Assembly: GCA_902766655.1 (NCBI GenBank)
Contig: CACXEL010000112.1
Location: 1-5,619 of the forward strand
Length of the DNA: 5,619 nt
From: an uncultured Lachnospiraceae bacterium
GTDB lineage: Bacteria; Bacillota; Clostridia; Lachnospirales; Lachnospiraceae
Direction of reading: 5' to 3'
The notes beneath the pieces are model-generated. The model was not told where the DNA came from, did no database searches, and saw nothing but the letters and a program-made list of their open reading frames with translations. The position numbers were made by a program, and so were the translations under genes. Of this stretch, positions 1 through 5,554 are shown piece by piece (the first letter of the stretch is position 1; each line of letters begins with the position of its first letter).

Positions 1-225
1 ACCTACCTTAAGGCCGAGAAGGGCTTCGAGGGCTTCGGCGACCACCCCTACAAGGCTCTGCTGGAGAAGATGTTCTCCGATGCGGACCCCGACTGGGACA
101 AGAAGCCGGACATCAAGTGGAACTTTACCAAGTTCATCATCGACAGGGAGGGCAACGTCGTCGCCCGTTTCGAGCCGACAGCCGATATGGCTGAGGTGGA
201 GGCCTGCGTGAAGTCGCTCCTGTAA
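1..225 (+). CDS. Glutathione peroxidase family protein, C-terminal part (5' end outside window)
   Basis: An open frame enters from the left edge and ends at TAA 223-225, giving 74 visible residues. The segment WNFTKF (visible residues 40-45), followed by IDREGNVVARFEPTADM, is the signature C-terminal block of the glutathione peroxidase family (thioredoxin fold). These enzymes reduce hydrogen or lipid peroxides with glutathione or, in many bacteria, thioredoxin. Two residues of the known catalytic tetrad, Trp40 and Asn41 of the visible part, are present. The peroxidatic Cys or Sec and the Gln lie upstream of the window, so I cannot say whether this is a Cys or a selenocysteine enzyme. Family members are usually about 160-185 residues, so roughly the last 40 percent is seen. 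No signal peptide can be judged. The gene is the end of its transcription unit, since a strong terminator follows 35 nt after the stop. Confidence 0.9.
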   Translation, partial: TYLKAEKGFEGFGDHPYKALLEKMFSDADPDWDKKPDIKWNFTKFIIDREGNVVARFEPTADMAEVEACVKSLL

Positions 226-259
226 TGTGACGTGTCCACCGGTATATGACTATGACAGG

Positions 260-287
260 GCGGCGGGATCTTCCCGCCGCTTTGTTG
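260..287 (+). terminator. Intrinsic terminator after the glutathione peroxidase gene
   Basis: A perfect 9-bp GC-rich stem, GCGGCGGGA (260-268) with TCCCGCCGC (272-280), closes a 3-nt TCT loop and is followed directly by TTTGTTG. It sits 35 nt past the TAA stop of the upstream gene, the expected place for a Rho-independent terminator. The T-tract is short and interrupted by G, but the stem is very stable. Confidence 0.85.
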
Positions 288-304
288 AACCGCAGGTATT
301 GGAA

Positions 305-361
305 AGACGGTTTTTTCGCCAATGTGCAGTATTGCTTTGGCGAAAAGGACCGTCTCTTTTT
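305..361 (+). terminator. Second large hairpin with T-tail (tandem terminator or end of a small transcript)
   Basis: The left arm 305-321 reads AGACGG, a run of six T, then CGCCA. The right arm 338-355 is TGGCGAAAAGGACCGTCT. The outer 6 bp (AGACGG/CCGTCT) and inner 6 bp (TCGCCA/TGGCGA) pair perfectly. The middle pairs T's with A/G and leaves a one-base bulge. The loop is 16 nt (322-337). The right arm is followed by CTTTTT (356-361), so the element looks like an intrinsic terminator reading on the + strand. It lies only about 20 nt after the first terminator and no gene lies between. It may be a back-up terminator or the 3' end of a small RNA; I found no good promoter that would favour the latter. 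Confidence 0.55.
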
Positions 362-364
362 ACA

Positions 365-425
365 CTTGTACCAATATTCCGGCTTAAAAATGAGCAAAAA
401 CACATTTCTAAACTGTACAAGCCGG
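365..425. repeat. Two overlapping inverted repeats sharing one arm region
   Basis: CTTGTAC (365-371) is the reverse complement of GTACAAG (415-421), and CCGGCTT (379-385) is the reverse complement of AAGCCGG (419-425). The right arms overlap by three bases (AAG, 419-421), so the two pairings cannot fully coexist. The shared right arms also overlap the proposed -35 box at 414-419. This could be an operator, a cruciform or a switchable RNA, or chance; two 7-bp matches in about 60 nt are suggestive only. Confidence 0.35.
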
Positions 426-442
426 GCTTCATCGGTTATGAT
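414..442 (+). promoter_or_regulatory. Candidate sigma-70/SigA promoter for the Na/Pi cotransporter gene
   Basis: TGTACA (414-419) matches 4 of 6 bases of the -35 consensus. TATGAT (437-442) matches 5 of 6 of the -10 consensus. The spacer is exactly 17 bp (420-436). Transcription would start near 449, leaving a leader of about 60 nt before the start codon at 510. The assignment rests on motif matching only. It fits the position after two terminators and before the transporter gene. I saw no convincing pair of Pho boxes that would point to phosphate-starvation control. Confidence 0.5.
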
Positions 443-491
443 TATTATGGCTTCGTTTGTACTGCTGTATTGTTTTTATGATCTGTTGATC

Positions 492-501
492 AGGTGAGGA
501 G
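492..501 (+). promoter_or_regulatory. Ribosome binding site that fixes the transporter start at 510
   Basis: AGGTGAGGAG ends at 501, 8 nt before ATG 510-512. The longer in-frame GTG at 501 would overlap this Shine-Dalgarno sequence and is therefore unlikely as the start. An out-of-frame ATG at 505 is only 3 nt from the site and runs into TGA after two codons. Confidence 0.75.
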
Positions 502-509
502 TGTATGGG

Positions 510-2114
510 ATGAGTCTGACAAATATCATTTCACTGTTCGGAGGCCTTGGCGCCTTCCTCTTCGGTATGGACTACATGGGAGCAGGACTCAAGCTGGTGG
601 CCGGCTCCAAGATGAAGGAGCTTCTGGAGAAGCTGACCCGGAAGCCGATCTTCGGCTTTCTGGTGGGTGCCCTGGTCACCTGCTGTATTCAGTCTTCGTC
701 TGCCACTACTGTCATGGCCATGGGCTTCATCAATGCGGGCATCATGGACCTGGCCCAGGCGTCGGGCGTCATCTTTGGCGCCAACGTCGGTACGACTATC
801 ACATCGATCCTGATTGCTCTCGACATCTCCGGCATCGCGCCGCTGTGTATCGCTGTCGGAGCGATTCTGCGTCTCTATTCCAAGAGGAAAAAGACCAACT
901 ATATCGGTCAGGTCATCCTCGGTTTCGGCCTCCTTTTCCAGGGCCTTCACACGATGAGCGGATCCATGGCGCCTCTCAAGGACTCTGCTGTTTTCCAGAA
1001 TTTTATTCTTAATGCCAAGAATCCGTTGCTTGGCTTTTTGATTGGCGCCGTTCTCTGCGCCGTCATCCAGTCCTCTTCGGCAGCCGTCGGTATCCTGCAG
1101 GCCCTGGCCATGCAGGGACTCATGCCGCTGTCCTTCGCTGGCTTTATCGTATGCGGCATCAACGTCGGGTCTTCCACGCCTGTCGTCATTTCCTCCCTTA
1201 ACGCCAAGAACAATGCCAAGCGCGCGGCCATCATTTATCTGCTTTTCAATGCGATCGGTACCGTGATCATGGTGCCTCTGTCGATGGCGACGCCTCTGAT
1301 TTCCGCCATTGAGACCCATGTGCCCAGCCCGGCCTTCCAGGTCTCCATGTTCCACATCCTCTTCAAGCTGATCACCGGCATCATCCTGGTCCCGCTGACC
1401 AACATGGTCGTGACGCTGACTTACAGGATCCTGCCCAAGCAGGCCCATGAGAGCGCCTTCCGCCTGGAGTACATCGACAAGAACGTCATCGGCGATCCCC
1501 ACGTCATGGCTGTCCAGATCTCCAAGGAAGTCCAGCGCGCGGCATCCATCGTCAAGGCCAACGTGATTGCTGCCTGTGAAGCCCTTCTGACCCTGGACCT
1601 CTCCAAGGCTCCTCTGATTCGTGACAATGAAGAGCTGTCCGACTTCCTCACCGAGGAGATTAACGGCTATATCACGAAAATCAATACCACCAAGATGACC
1701 GACGAGGTCTCGGCTCAGCTGGTAGGCTCCTTCCAGACCATGAACGAGCTGGAGCAGATCGGAGACCACTGCATCAAAATTCTCGGACAAGCGGAGAAAT
1801 GCGCTGAGGAGAAGCTGGTCTTCTCGGACGAGGCGCGCGATGAGTTCCGCATCATCTATGAGCAGGATGTCATTTTCCTGGACGAGGCCATGAAGCACTA
1901 CGAGGAGGGCAAGGGGAACGAGCTCTCAGCGGAGGCTGCCAAGGAGACAGAAGCGGCAATCAACAAGCTGGGCAGCATCGCCCAGAGCGACCACATGGAG
2001 CGCATGCGCCTGGGTCTCTGCTCTCCCAACCAGGGTCTCTCCTACGTGGAAGCCCTCAATTCCCTTTCCCGTATCGCCAACCATATTACTGCCATCGCAG
2101 AGACGCTGGAGTGA
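510..2114 (+). CDS. Na/Pi cotransporter family protein with C-terminal PhoU-like domain (NptA/YjbB type)
   Basis: The product is a 534-residue inner-membrane protein of the Na+/phosphate cotransporter II-related family. Residues 1 to about 305 are strongly hydrophobic with roughly eight to ten membrane segments. They hold the diagnostic inverted-repeat signatures: QSSSATT (61-67) with GANVGTT (90-96), and again QSSSAAV (187-193) with GINVGSS (216-222). The duplicated QSSS motifs form the substrate and sodium site in the family. Residues about 330-534 are hydrophilic and helical, resembling PhoU; the metal-binding style segment NELEQIGDH is at 412-420, while the matching later segment (SLSRIANHI, near 517-525) lacks the usual acidic residues. 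Length agrees with bacterial members of about 530-560 residues. The likely role is sodium-coupled phosphate transport; bacterial homologues such as E. coli YjbB have been linked to phosphate export, so direction is not settled by sequence. A candidate promoter is at 414-442 and no clear terminator follows the TGA, so read-through into the next gene is possible. Confidence 0.92.
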   Translation: MSLTNIISLFGGLGAFLFGMDYMGAGLKLVAGSKMKELLEKLTRKPIFGFLVGALVTCCIQSSSATTVMAMGFINAGIMDLAQASGVIFGANVGTTITSILIALDISGIAPLCIAVGAILRLYSKRKKTNYIGQVILGFGLLFQGLHTMSGSMAPLKDSAVFQNFILNAKNPLLGFLIGAVLCAVIQSSSAAVGILQALAMQGLMPLSFAGFIVCGINVGSSTPVVISSLNAKNNAKRAAIIYLLFNAIGTVIMVPLSMATPLISAIETHVPSPAFQVSMFHILFKLITGIILVPLTNMVVTLTYRILPKQAHESAFRLEYIDKNVIGDPHVMAVQISKEVQRAASIVKANVIAACEALLTLDLSKAPLIRDNEELSDFLTEEINGYITKINTTKMTDEVSAQLVGSFQTMNELEQIGDHCIKILGQAEKCAEEKLVFSDEARDEFRIIYEQDVIFLDEAMKHYEEGKGNELSAEAAKETEAAINKLGSIAQSDHMERMRLGLCSPNQGLSYVEALNSLSRIANHITAIAETLE

Positions 2115-2163
2115 TACCCGCAGGGAATCTGTATTGAATGAGTGGCGCTGTCTCTGCGTACTG

Positions 2164-2206
2164 TCATTTCGACGACCTGACGATGGTCTGCCTGAGCCTG
2201 AAATGA
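2164..2206 (+). other. Nested stem-loop in the gap between transporter and fusion gene
   Basis: TCATTTC (2164-2170) pairs with GAAATGA (2200-2206), and inside it GACC (2174-2177) pairs with GGTC (2185-2188) around a 7-nt loop. No T-tract follows, so it is not a standard terminator. It could be a processing site, a weak attenuator or chance. The remainder of the 2115-2358 gap holds no supported gene. TATATT at 2238-2243 is a possible -10 box, but I see no good -35 partner. Confidence 0.3.
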
Positions 2207-2341
2207 TCGGAGAAATTCTTTCATTGAGAGAACACGTATATTCCACAGAAATTGAATGGGATGAAGCTTGTTGACGTGAATGGATTTGTCATGGGCTTTC
2301 AGACAGCTTTTGGTATGTCGTCATTCTGACAATGGAGCAGG

Positions 2342-2350
2342 AAAGGAGGG
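2342..2350 (+). promoter_or_regulatory. Ribosome binding site that fixes the fusion-gene start at 2359
   Basis: AAAGGAGGG is a near-perfect Shine-Dalgarno sequence ending 8 nt before ATG 2359-2361. An upstream in-frame ATG at 2332 would add nine residues (MEQERRVSA), but those codons contain the ribosome site itself and no comparable site precedes them. Starting at 2359 also puts the first beta strand of the STAS domain (MIIELKGRID) at the N-terminus, as is usual for the family. Confidence 0.8.
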
Positions 2351-2358
2351 TCTCTGCC

Positions 2359-3912
2359 ATGATCATAGAGCTGAAGGGAAGAATCGATTCCAATAACGCG
2401 CCTAAGCTTGAGAGTGATGTTTTTGCACGGCTTAAGGCAGAGAAGCCGACTCAGATCGTCATGGATGCTGCGGACCTGGCCTATATTTCCAGCGCCGGTC
2501 TCCGGCTGATTCTCCGGGTCAAAAAGCGTTATGCCGATCTGCGGATCATCAATGTGAACGCGGATGTCTACGATATTCTGGAGATGACCGGATTCACGGA
2601 AATGATGACCGTGGAGAAGGCTTACAGGACCATCTCCATAGAAGGCTGCGATGTGATCGGCAGCGGCAGCAACGGGAACATCTACAGGATCGATGACGAC
2701 ACTGTCGTCAAAGTATACAACAATACGGATGCCCTGGAGGAGATACAGCATGAACGAGAGGTGGCCAAGCTGGCACTGATCCTGGGCATACCCACCGCTA
2801 TTTCCTACGACGTGGTTCGTGTCGGGGAGCGCTATGGGGCCGTTTTTGAGCTCTTGAATGCCAGGACCTTCTCCGAAATCCTGGCCTCAGAACCGGACAG
2901 GATGGACTGGTGTGCGGAGGAGTACGTGAGTCTTCTGAAAAAGATCCACGGCACCCTTGTTCCCGAGGGAAAGCTTCCGGATATGAAGGAGAGGGCCAGG
3001 AACTGGGCTTCCTTCACGCGTGACTATCTGCCCGAGGAGGCCGGCAATAAGCTTGAGACAATGATCGACGCTGTTCCACACGACGATCATATGCTTCACG
3101 GGGATTATCATACCAGGAATGTTGTCGTTCAGGGAGATGAGGTCCTCCTCATCGACATGGATACCCTTGCCATAGGATGCCCTGTCTTCGAGCTGGGTTC
3201 CATGTACAACTCCTTTGTCGGGTATTCTGAGGTAGACCACGATACGATTCTGCATTATCAGGGATTTGACCTGGAGACAGGGAAGACCTTCTGGCGTCGG
3301 TCATTGGCAGCCTATCTGGGGACCACCAATGAGCGGAAGCTGCGGGAGGTGGAGGACAAAGCCCGTATTGTCGGTTACACCCGCGGCATACGCCGGAGTA
3401 TCCGCCGCGGCGGCCTTGACTCGGAGAAGGGCAGGGCGGAGATCGACTTCTGGAAGAGTGAGCTGCTGGAGCTCCTTGACAAGTACGATACCCTGCTCTT
3501 TGTCCCCAATGAGCTGGAGCTGGAGGCTGTGCAGGAGAATCTCGAGGAAGTCCAGAGCTTTGTGGATGAGCATCTGGAGGCGGCCGGATGTTCCGTGAAG
3601 GCCCAGATGCAGATCGGTGTGGCCGTGGAGGAGATCTTCATCAATATTTCGAGCTACGCCTACAATCCGGACACCGGGAAGGCAACTGTGCGCGTGGCGG
3701 TATCGGATGAACCGGTGGTCGTGACAATCACCTTCCTGGATCACGGCGTGCCCTATGATCCGCTCGCCAAACAGGATCCGGATGTGTCGATGTCGGCTGA
3801 GGAGCGGGAGATCGGCGGCCTGGGTATCTTTATGACAAAGTCTCTTATGGACGATGTGTCCTACGAATATATAGATGGGGAGAATATACTGACTCTCAAG
3901 AAGAACCTGTGA
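2359..3912 (+). CDS. Three-domain regulatory fusion: STAS (anti-anti-sigma) + APH/kinase-like + RsbW-type ATPase
   Basis: The 517-residue product has no signal peptide or membrane segment, so it is probably cytosolic. Residues 1 to about 93 form a STAS domain like SpoIIAA/RsbV; ISSAGL (43-48) aligns Ser45 with the serine phosphorylated in SpoIIAA. Residues about 98-340 are a phosphotransferase/protein-kinase-like fold: glycine loop GSGSNGNIY (101-109), Lys118 in VVKVY, HGDYHTRN (247-254) with catalytic Asp249 and Asn254, and metal-binding Asp266 in LIDMD. Residues about 380-517 are a GHKL/HATPase_c_2 domain as in RsbW/SpoIIAB: N-box with Glu425 and Asn429, G1 box DHG (461-463), G2 box GGLGIF (486-491). 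In classical partner switching, these STAS and ATPase modules are separate proteins that control a sigma factor; here they are one chain with an extra kinase. I believe the middle domain resembles the APH-related family TIGR02172, from memory. All three active sites look intact. Target and signal are unknown. The PHP gene follows 17 nt after the stop. Confidence 0.85.
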   Translation: MIIELKGRIDSNNAPKLESDVFARLKAEKPTQIVMDAADLAYISSAGLRLILRVKKRYADLRIINVNADVYDILEMTGFTEMMTVEKAYRTISIEGCDVIGSGSNGNIYRIDDDTVVKVYNNTDALEEIQHEREVAKLALILGIPTAISYDVVRVGERYGAVFELLNARTFSEILASEPDRMDWCAEEYVSLLKKIHGTLVPEGKLPDMKERARNWASFTRDYLPEEAGNKLETMIDAVPHDDHMLHGDYHTRNVVVQGDEVLLIDMDTLAIGCPVFELGSMYNSFVGYSEVDHDTILHYQGFDLETGKTFWRRSLAAYLGTTNERKLREVEDKARIVGYTRGIRRSIRRGGLDSEKGRAEIDFWKSELLELLDKYDTLLFVPNELELEAVQENLEEVQSFVDEHLEAAGCSVKAQMQIGVAVEEIFINISSYAYNPDTGKATVRVAVSDEPVVVTITFLDHGVPYDPLAKQDPDVSMSAEEREIGGLGIFMTKSLMDDVSYEYIDGENILTLKKNL

Positions 3913-3929
3913 GGAGTGAACGGCAGAGA

Positions 3930-4808
3930 ATGAAAACGATGAGCAGGAAGCTTGACCTGCACATTCATACAACTGTCTCGGACGGGACGGATACTCCCCG
4001 GGAAATACCTGGCCTCGTCAGGAAGGCCGGCATAGGACTTTTTTCCGTGACCGACCATGATGCCATAAAAGGCGGAGTTCAAGTGCTGAAAGTCCGCAGG
4101 GAGGATGACCCCTGTTTCATTACCGGCGCGGAGTTTTCCTGCCAGGATGAGGAAGGAAAGTACCATATCCTGGGTTATGGCTATGATCCTGGGGCGAAGG
4201 CCATCCGGGATCTGGCGGCCTACGGCCACTCGCTCCGCATGAAGAAGGTCAGGGCCAGGTTGGATTTTCTGCATGAACGGTTCGGGTTTTATTTTCCGGA
4301 GGAAGCCCTCGGGAAGCTGCTTTCCCAGGACAACCCCGGGAAGCCGCATATCGCCAATCTGATGGTCAGGCTCGGCTATACCTCCACCAAGGAGGAGGGA
4401 ATCCGGCGGTACATTGACCAGCTGAGGTTGGAAAACGAGTATATGCGGCCGGAGATGGCTATTGCAGGCATTCTGGGAGCCGGCGGTATTCCCGTGCTGG
4501 CCCATCCTGTATTTGGGAGCGGCGATCAGCTGATTCTTGGAGAGGAACTGGATGAACGCGTCCGTAAGCTCATGGACTTCGGACTGAAGGGCCTCGAGTG
4601 CTTCTATTCGGGGTTCACGAAGGATCATAGGGAACAGAGCCTGGCTCTTGCGGATCGATATGATCTTTACGTGACAGCCGGCAGTGATTACCACGGGACC
4701 AATAAGCTTGTCGAGTTGGGCGACAACGGGCTGGAGACTGTGTCCGCCTGGCCTGAGGGACTGATTCGATTCCTTGAGGACGTGAATATCGTCGGGAACT
4801 TTCTCTGA
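3930..4808 (+). CDS. PHP-domain metal-dependent phosphoesterase (TrpH / RNase AM-like)
   Basis: The 292-residue protein has the full set of polymerase-and-histidinol-phosphatase metal ligands: LHIH (10-13), Asp18 in SDGT, TDHD (41-44), Glu68 in GAEFS, His79 in YHILGYG, KPH (138-140), AHP (191-193) and SDYHG (252-256). Order and length match the TrpH/YciV group. Characterised members hydrolyse 3',5'-nucleoside bisphosphates or act as 5'-3' exoribonucleases (RNase AM); sequence alone does not choose between them. It is a cytosolic enzyme with a probable trinuclear metal site. The start is set at ATG 3930, with GAGGAG (3911-3916) 13 nt upstream, a somewhat long spacing. ATG 3939 is an alternative, and the GTG at 3909 overlaps the upstream stop and has no ribosome site. 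The ribosome site overlaps the TGA of the fusion gene, so the two are probably co-transcribed and perhaps translationally coupled. A hairpin with TTTT follows the gene. Confidence 0.88.
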   Translation: MKTMSRKLDLHIHTTVSDGTDTPREIPGLVRKAGIGLFSVTDHDAIKGGVQVLKVRREDDPCFITGAEFSCQDEEGKYHILGYGYDPGAKAIRDLAAYGHSLRMKKVRARLDFLHERFGFYFPEEALGKLLSQDNPGKPHIANLMVRLGYTSTKEEGIRRYIDQLRLENEYMRPEMAIAGILGAGGIPVLAHPVFGSGDQLILGEELDERVRKLMDFGLKGLECFYSGFTKDHREQSLALADRYDLYVTAGSDYHGTNKLVELGDNGLETVSAWPEGLIRFLEDVNIVGNFL

Positions 4809-4833
4809 CCGAACAGCCGACCTGCTTTTCGGT
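4808..4833 (+). other. Small stem-loop directly at the PHP stop codon
   Basis: ACCGAA (4808-4813) pairs with TTCGGT (4828-4833). An inner CAG/CTG pairing (4814-4816 with 4822-4824) could extend it across a bulge. No T-tract follows (AAATGAAAA), so it is not a terminator alone. It may protect the mRNA 3' end together with the terminator at 4852-4887. Confidence 0.3.
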
Positions 4834-4851
4834 AAATGAAAACAATAATGG

Positions 4852-4887
4852 ATCCGGCTCCGGGGACTGACCTTTGGGCCGGATTTT
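4852..4887 (+). terminator. Likely intrinsic terminator of the fusion-PHP unit
   Basis: ATCCGGCTC (4852-4860) pairs with GGGCCGGAT (4876-4884) in 9 bp with one T-G wobble. The loop is 15 nt, and the right arm ends in a run of four T (4884-4887) before C. It lies 43 nt after the PHP stop. The T-tract is short, so termination may be partial. Confidence 0.6.
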
Positions 4888-4944
4888 CAAATTCACCGGT
4901 TAAACGGACAGAGCGAATACGGATGAACAACATGCAGATGTGAA

Positions 4945-4975
4945 CTGCCGTTGCGTTTTTGCCTTTGTCCGGCAG
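4945..4975 (+). other. Inverted repeat upstream of the HAD gene ribosome site
   Basis: CTGCCG (4945-4950) is the exact reverse complement of CGGCAG (4970-4975), with a T-rich 19-nt loop. It ends 10 nt before the AAGGAG ribosome site (4986-4991) of the next gene. It could be a leader hairpin or an operator; a 6-bp match may also be chance. I found no convincing promoter in 4888-5002, though one is expected if the upstream terminator works. Confidence 0.3.
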
Positions 4976-5002
4976 CCGGCGACATAAGGAGATACAGAAA
5001 AG

Positions 5003-5551
5003 ATGACCATACTGGTAGATATGGACGATACCATCGAGCAGCTTCTCAGGGCCTGGATCCGCGGCGTCAATGAGAAGTACGGCAGAAATGCCGTCTATGA
5101 GGACTTTAAGACCTGGGATGTGTCAGCCCCCTATCCCGGACTGACAAAGGAGCAGGTCTACGATATCATTCTTCAGCCCGGCTTCTGGAGGACCGTGGAG
5201 CCTATCCCCGGGGCTGCAGAAGGGCTGAGGCTTTTGATGGAGGCCGGTCACAGGATTTATATCGTGACGGCCACCCCTTTTCAGTCGGTGTCGGAGAAAA
5301 TGACCGATCTGCTTTTTAAGTATTTTCCCTTTCTGACCTGGGAACAGGTGATCATCACGGCCAACAAACAGCTTATTCGGGGAGATGTGCTCATCGACGA
5401 TGGTGTCCACAACCTGGAGGGCGGAGATTACGTCAAAATCCTCATGACGGCGCCCCACAACCTTAGTTATAATGCAGAAGCCAACGGCATGATCCGTGTC
5501 CACAGCTGGGCGGAAATCGTGGAAGTAATCAAAGGACTGGAGGAGGACTGA
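5003..5551 (+). CDS. 5'(3')-deoxyribonucleotidase-like HAD phosphatase (NT5C family)
   Basis: The 182-residue protein has the HAD-superfamily motifs in order: motif I DMDDT (6-10) with nucleophile Asp6 and acid/base Asp8; motif II Thr89 in IVTATP; motif III Lys122; motif IV IDDG (131-134) with Asp132 and Asp133. The DxDDT form of motif I, the FKTWDV segment (35-40) and the small all-helical insert after motif I fit the cytosolic 5'(3')-deoxyribonucleotidase (NT5C) group. These enzymes dephosphorylate deoxynucleoside monophosphates such as dUMP or dTMP. Length matches bacterial members (about 180-200). Substrate is inferred from family only. Start ATG 5003 follows AAGGAG (4986-4991) at 11 nt. 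The stop is 3 nt before the next start, so the two genes very likely form an operon. Confidence 0.85.
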   Translation: MTILVDMDDTIEQLLRAWIRGVNEKYGRNAVYEDFKTWDVSAPYPGLTKEQVYDIILQPGFWRTVEPIPGAAEGLRLLMEAGHRIYIVTATPFQSVSEKMTDLLFKYFPFLTWEQVIITANKQLIRGDVLIDDGVHNLEGGDYVKILMTAPHNLSYNAEANGMIRVHSWAEIVEVIKGLEED

Positions 5552-5554
5552 AGA

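Noticed and set aside
386..420. Possible Pho box upstream of the phosphate transporter
   Set aside because: AT-rich bits such as CTAAACTGTACA are present, but no spaced pair of TTAACA-like repeats could be made out.
227..497. Overlapping small open frames of about 83 residues in the gap before the transporter
   Set aside because: They run through both hairpins, lack good ribosome sites and show no protein-like composition.
531..1898. Long 455-residue open frame on the minus strand
   Set aside because: It lies wholly opposite the Na/Pi transporter gene, is very rich in Asp, His, Arg and Gln with no recognisable motif, and looks like an antisense shadow of GC-rich codons.
2271..2319. TTGACG (2271-2276) as the -35 box of a promoter for the fusion gene
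   Set aside because: No acceptable -10 box occurs at 16-18 nt spacing; the sequence there is GGCTTT.
2177..2336. Near repeat CTGACGATGG (2177-2186) and CTGACAATGG (2327-2336)
   Set aside because: A 9-of-10 match of short words about 150 nt apart is compatible with chance and has no other support.
3861..4694. 277-residue open frame on the minus strand
   Set aside because: It is opposite the PHP gene, whose metal ligands are all intact; no family motif is seen in the antisense product.
4836..4943. 35-codon open frame (MKTIMDPAPG...) in the gap before the HAD gene
   Set aside because: It has no ribosome binding site, and it runs through the terminator hairpin at 4852-4887.
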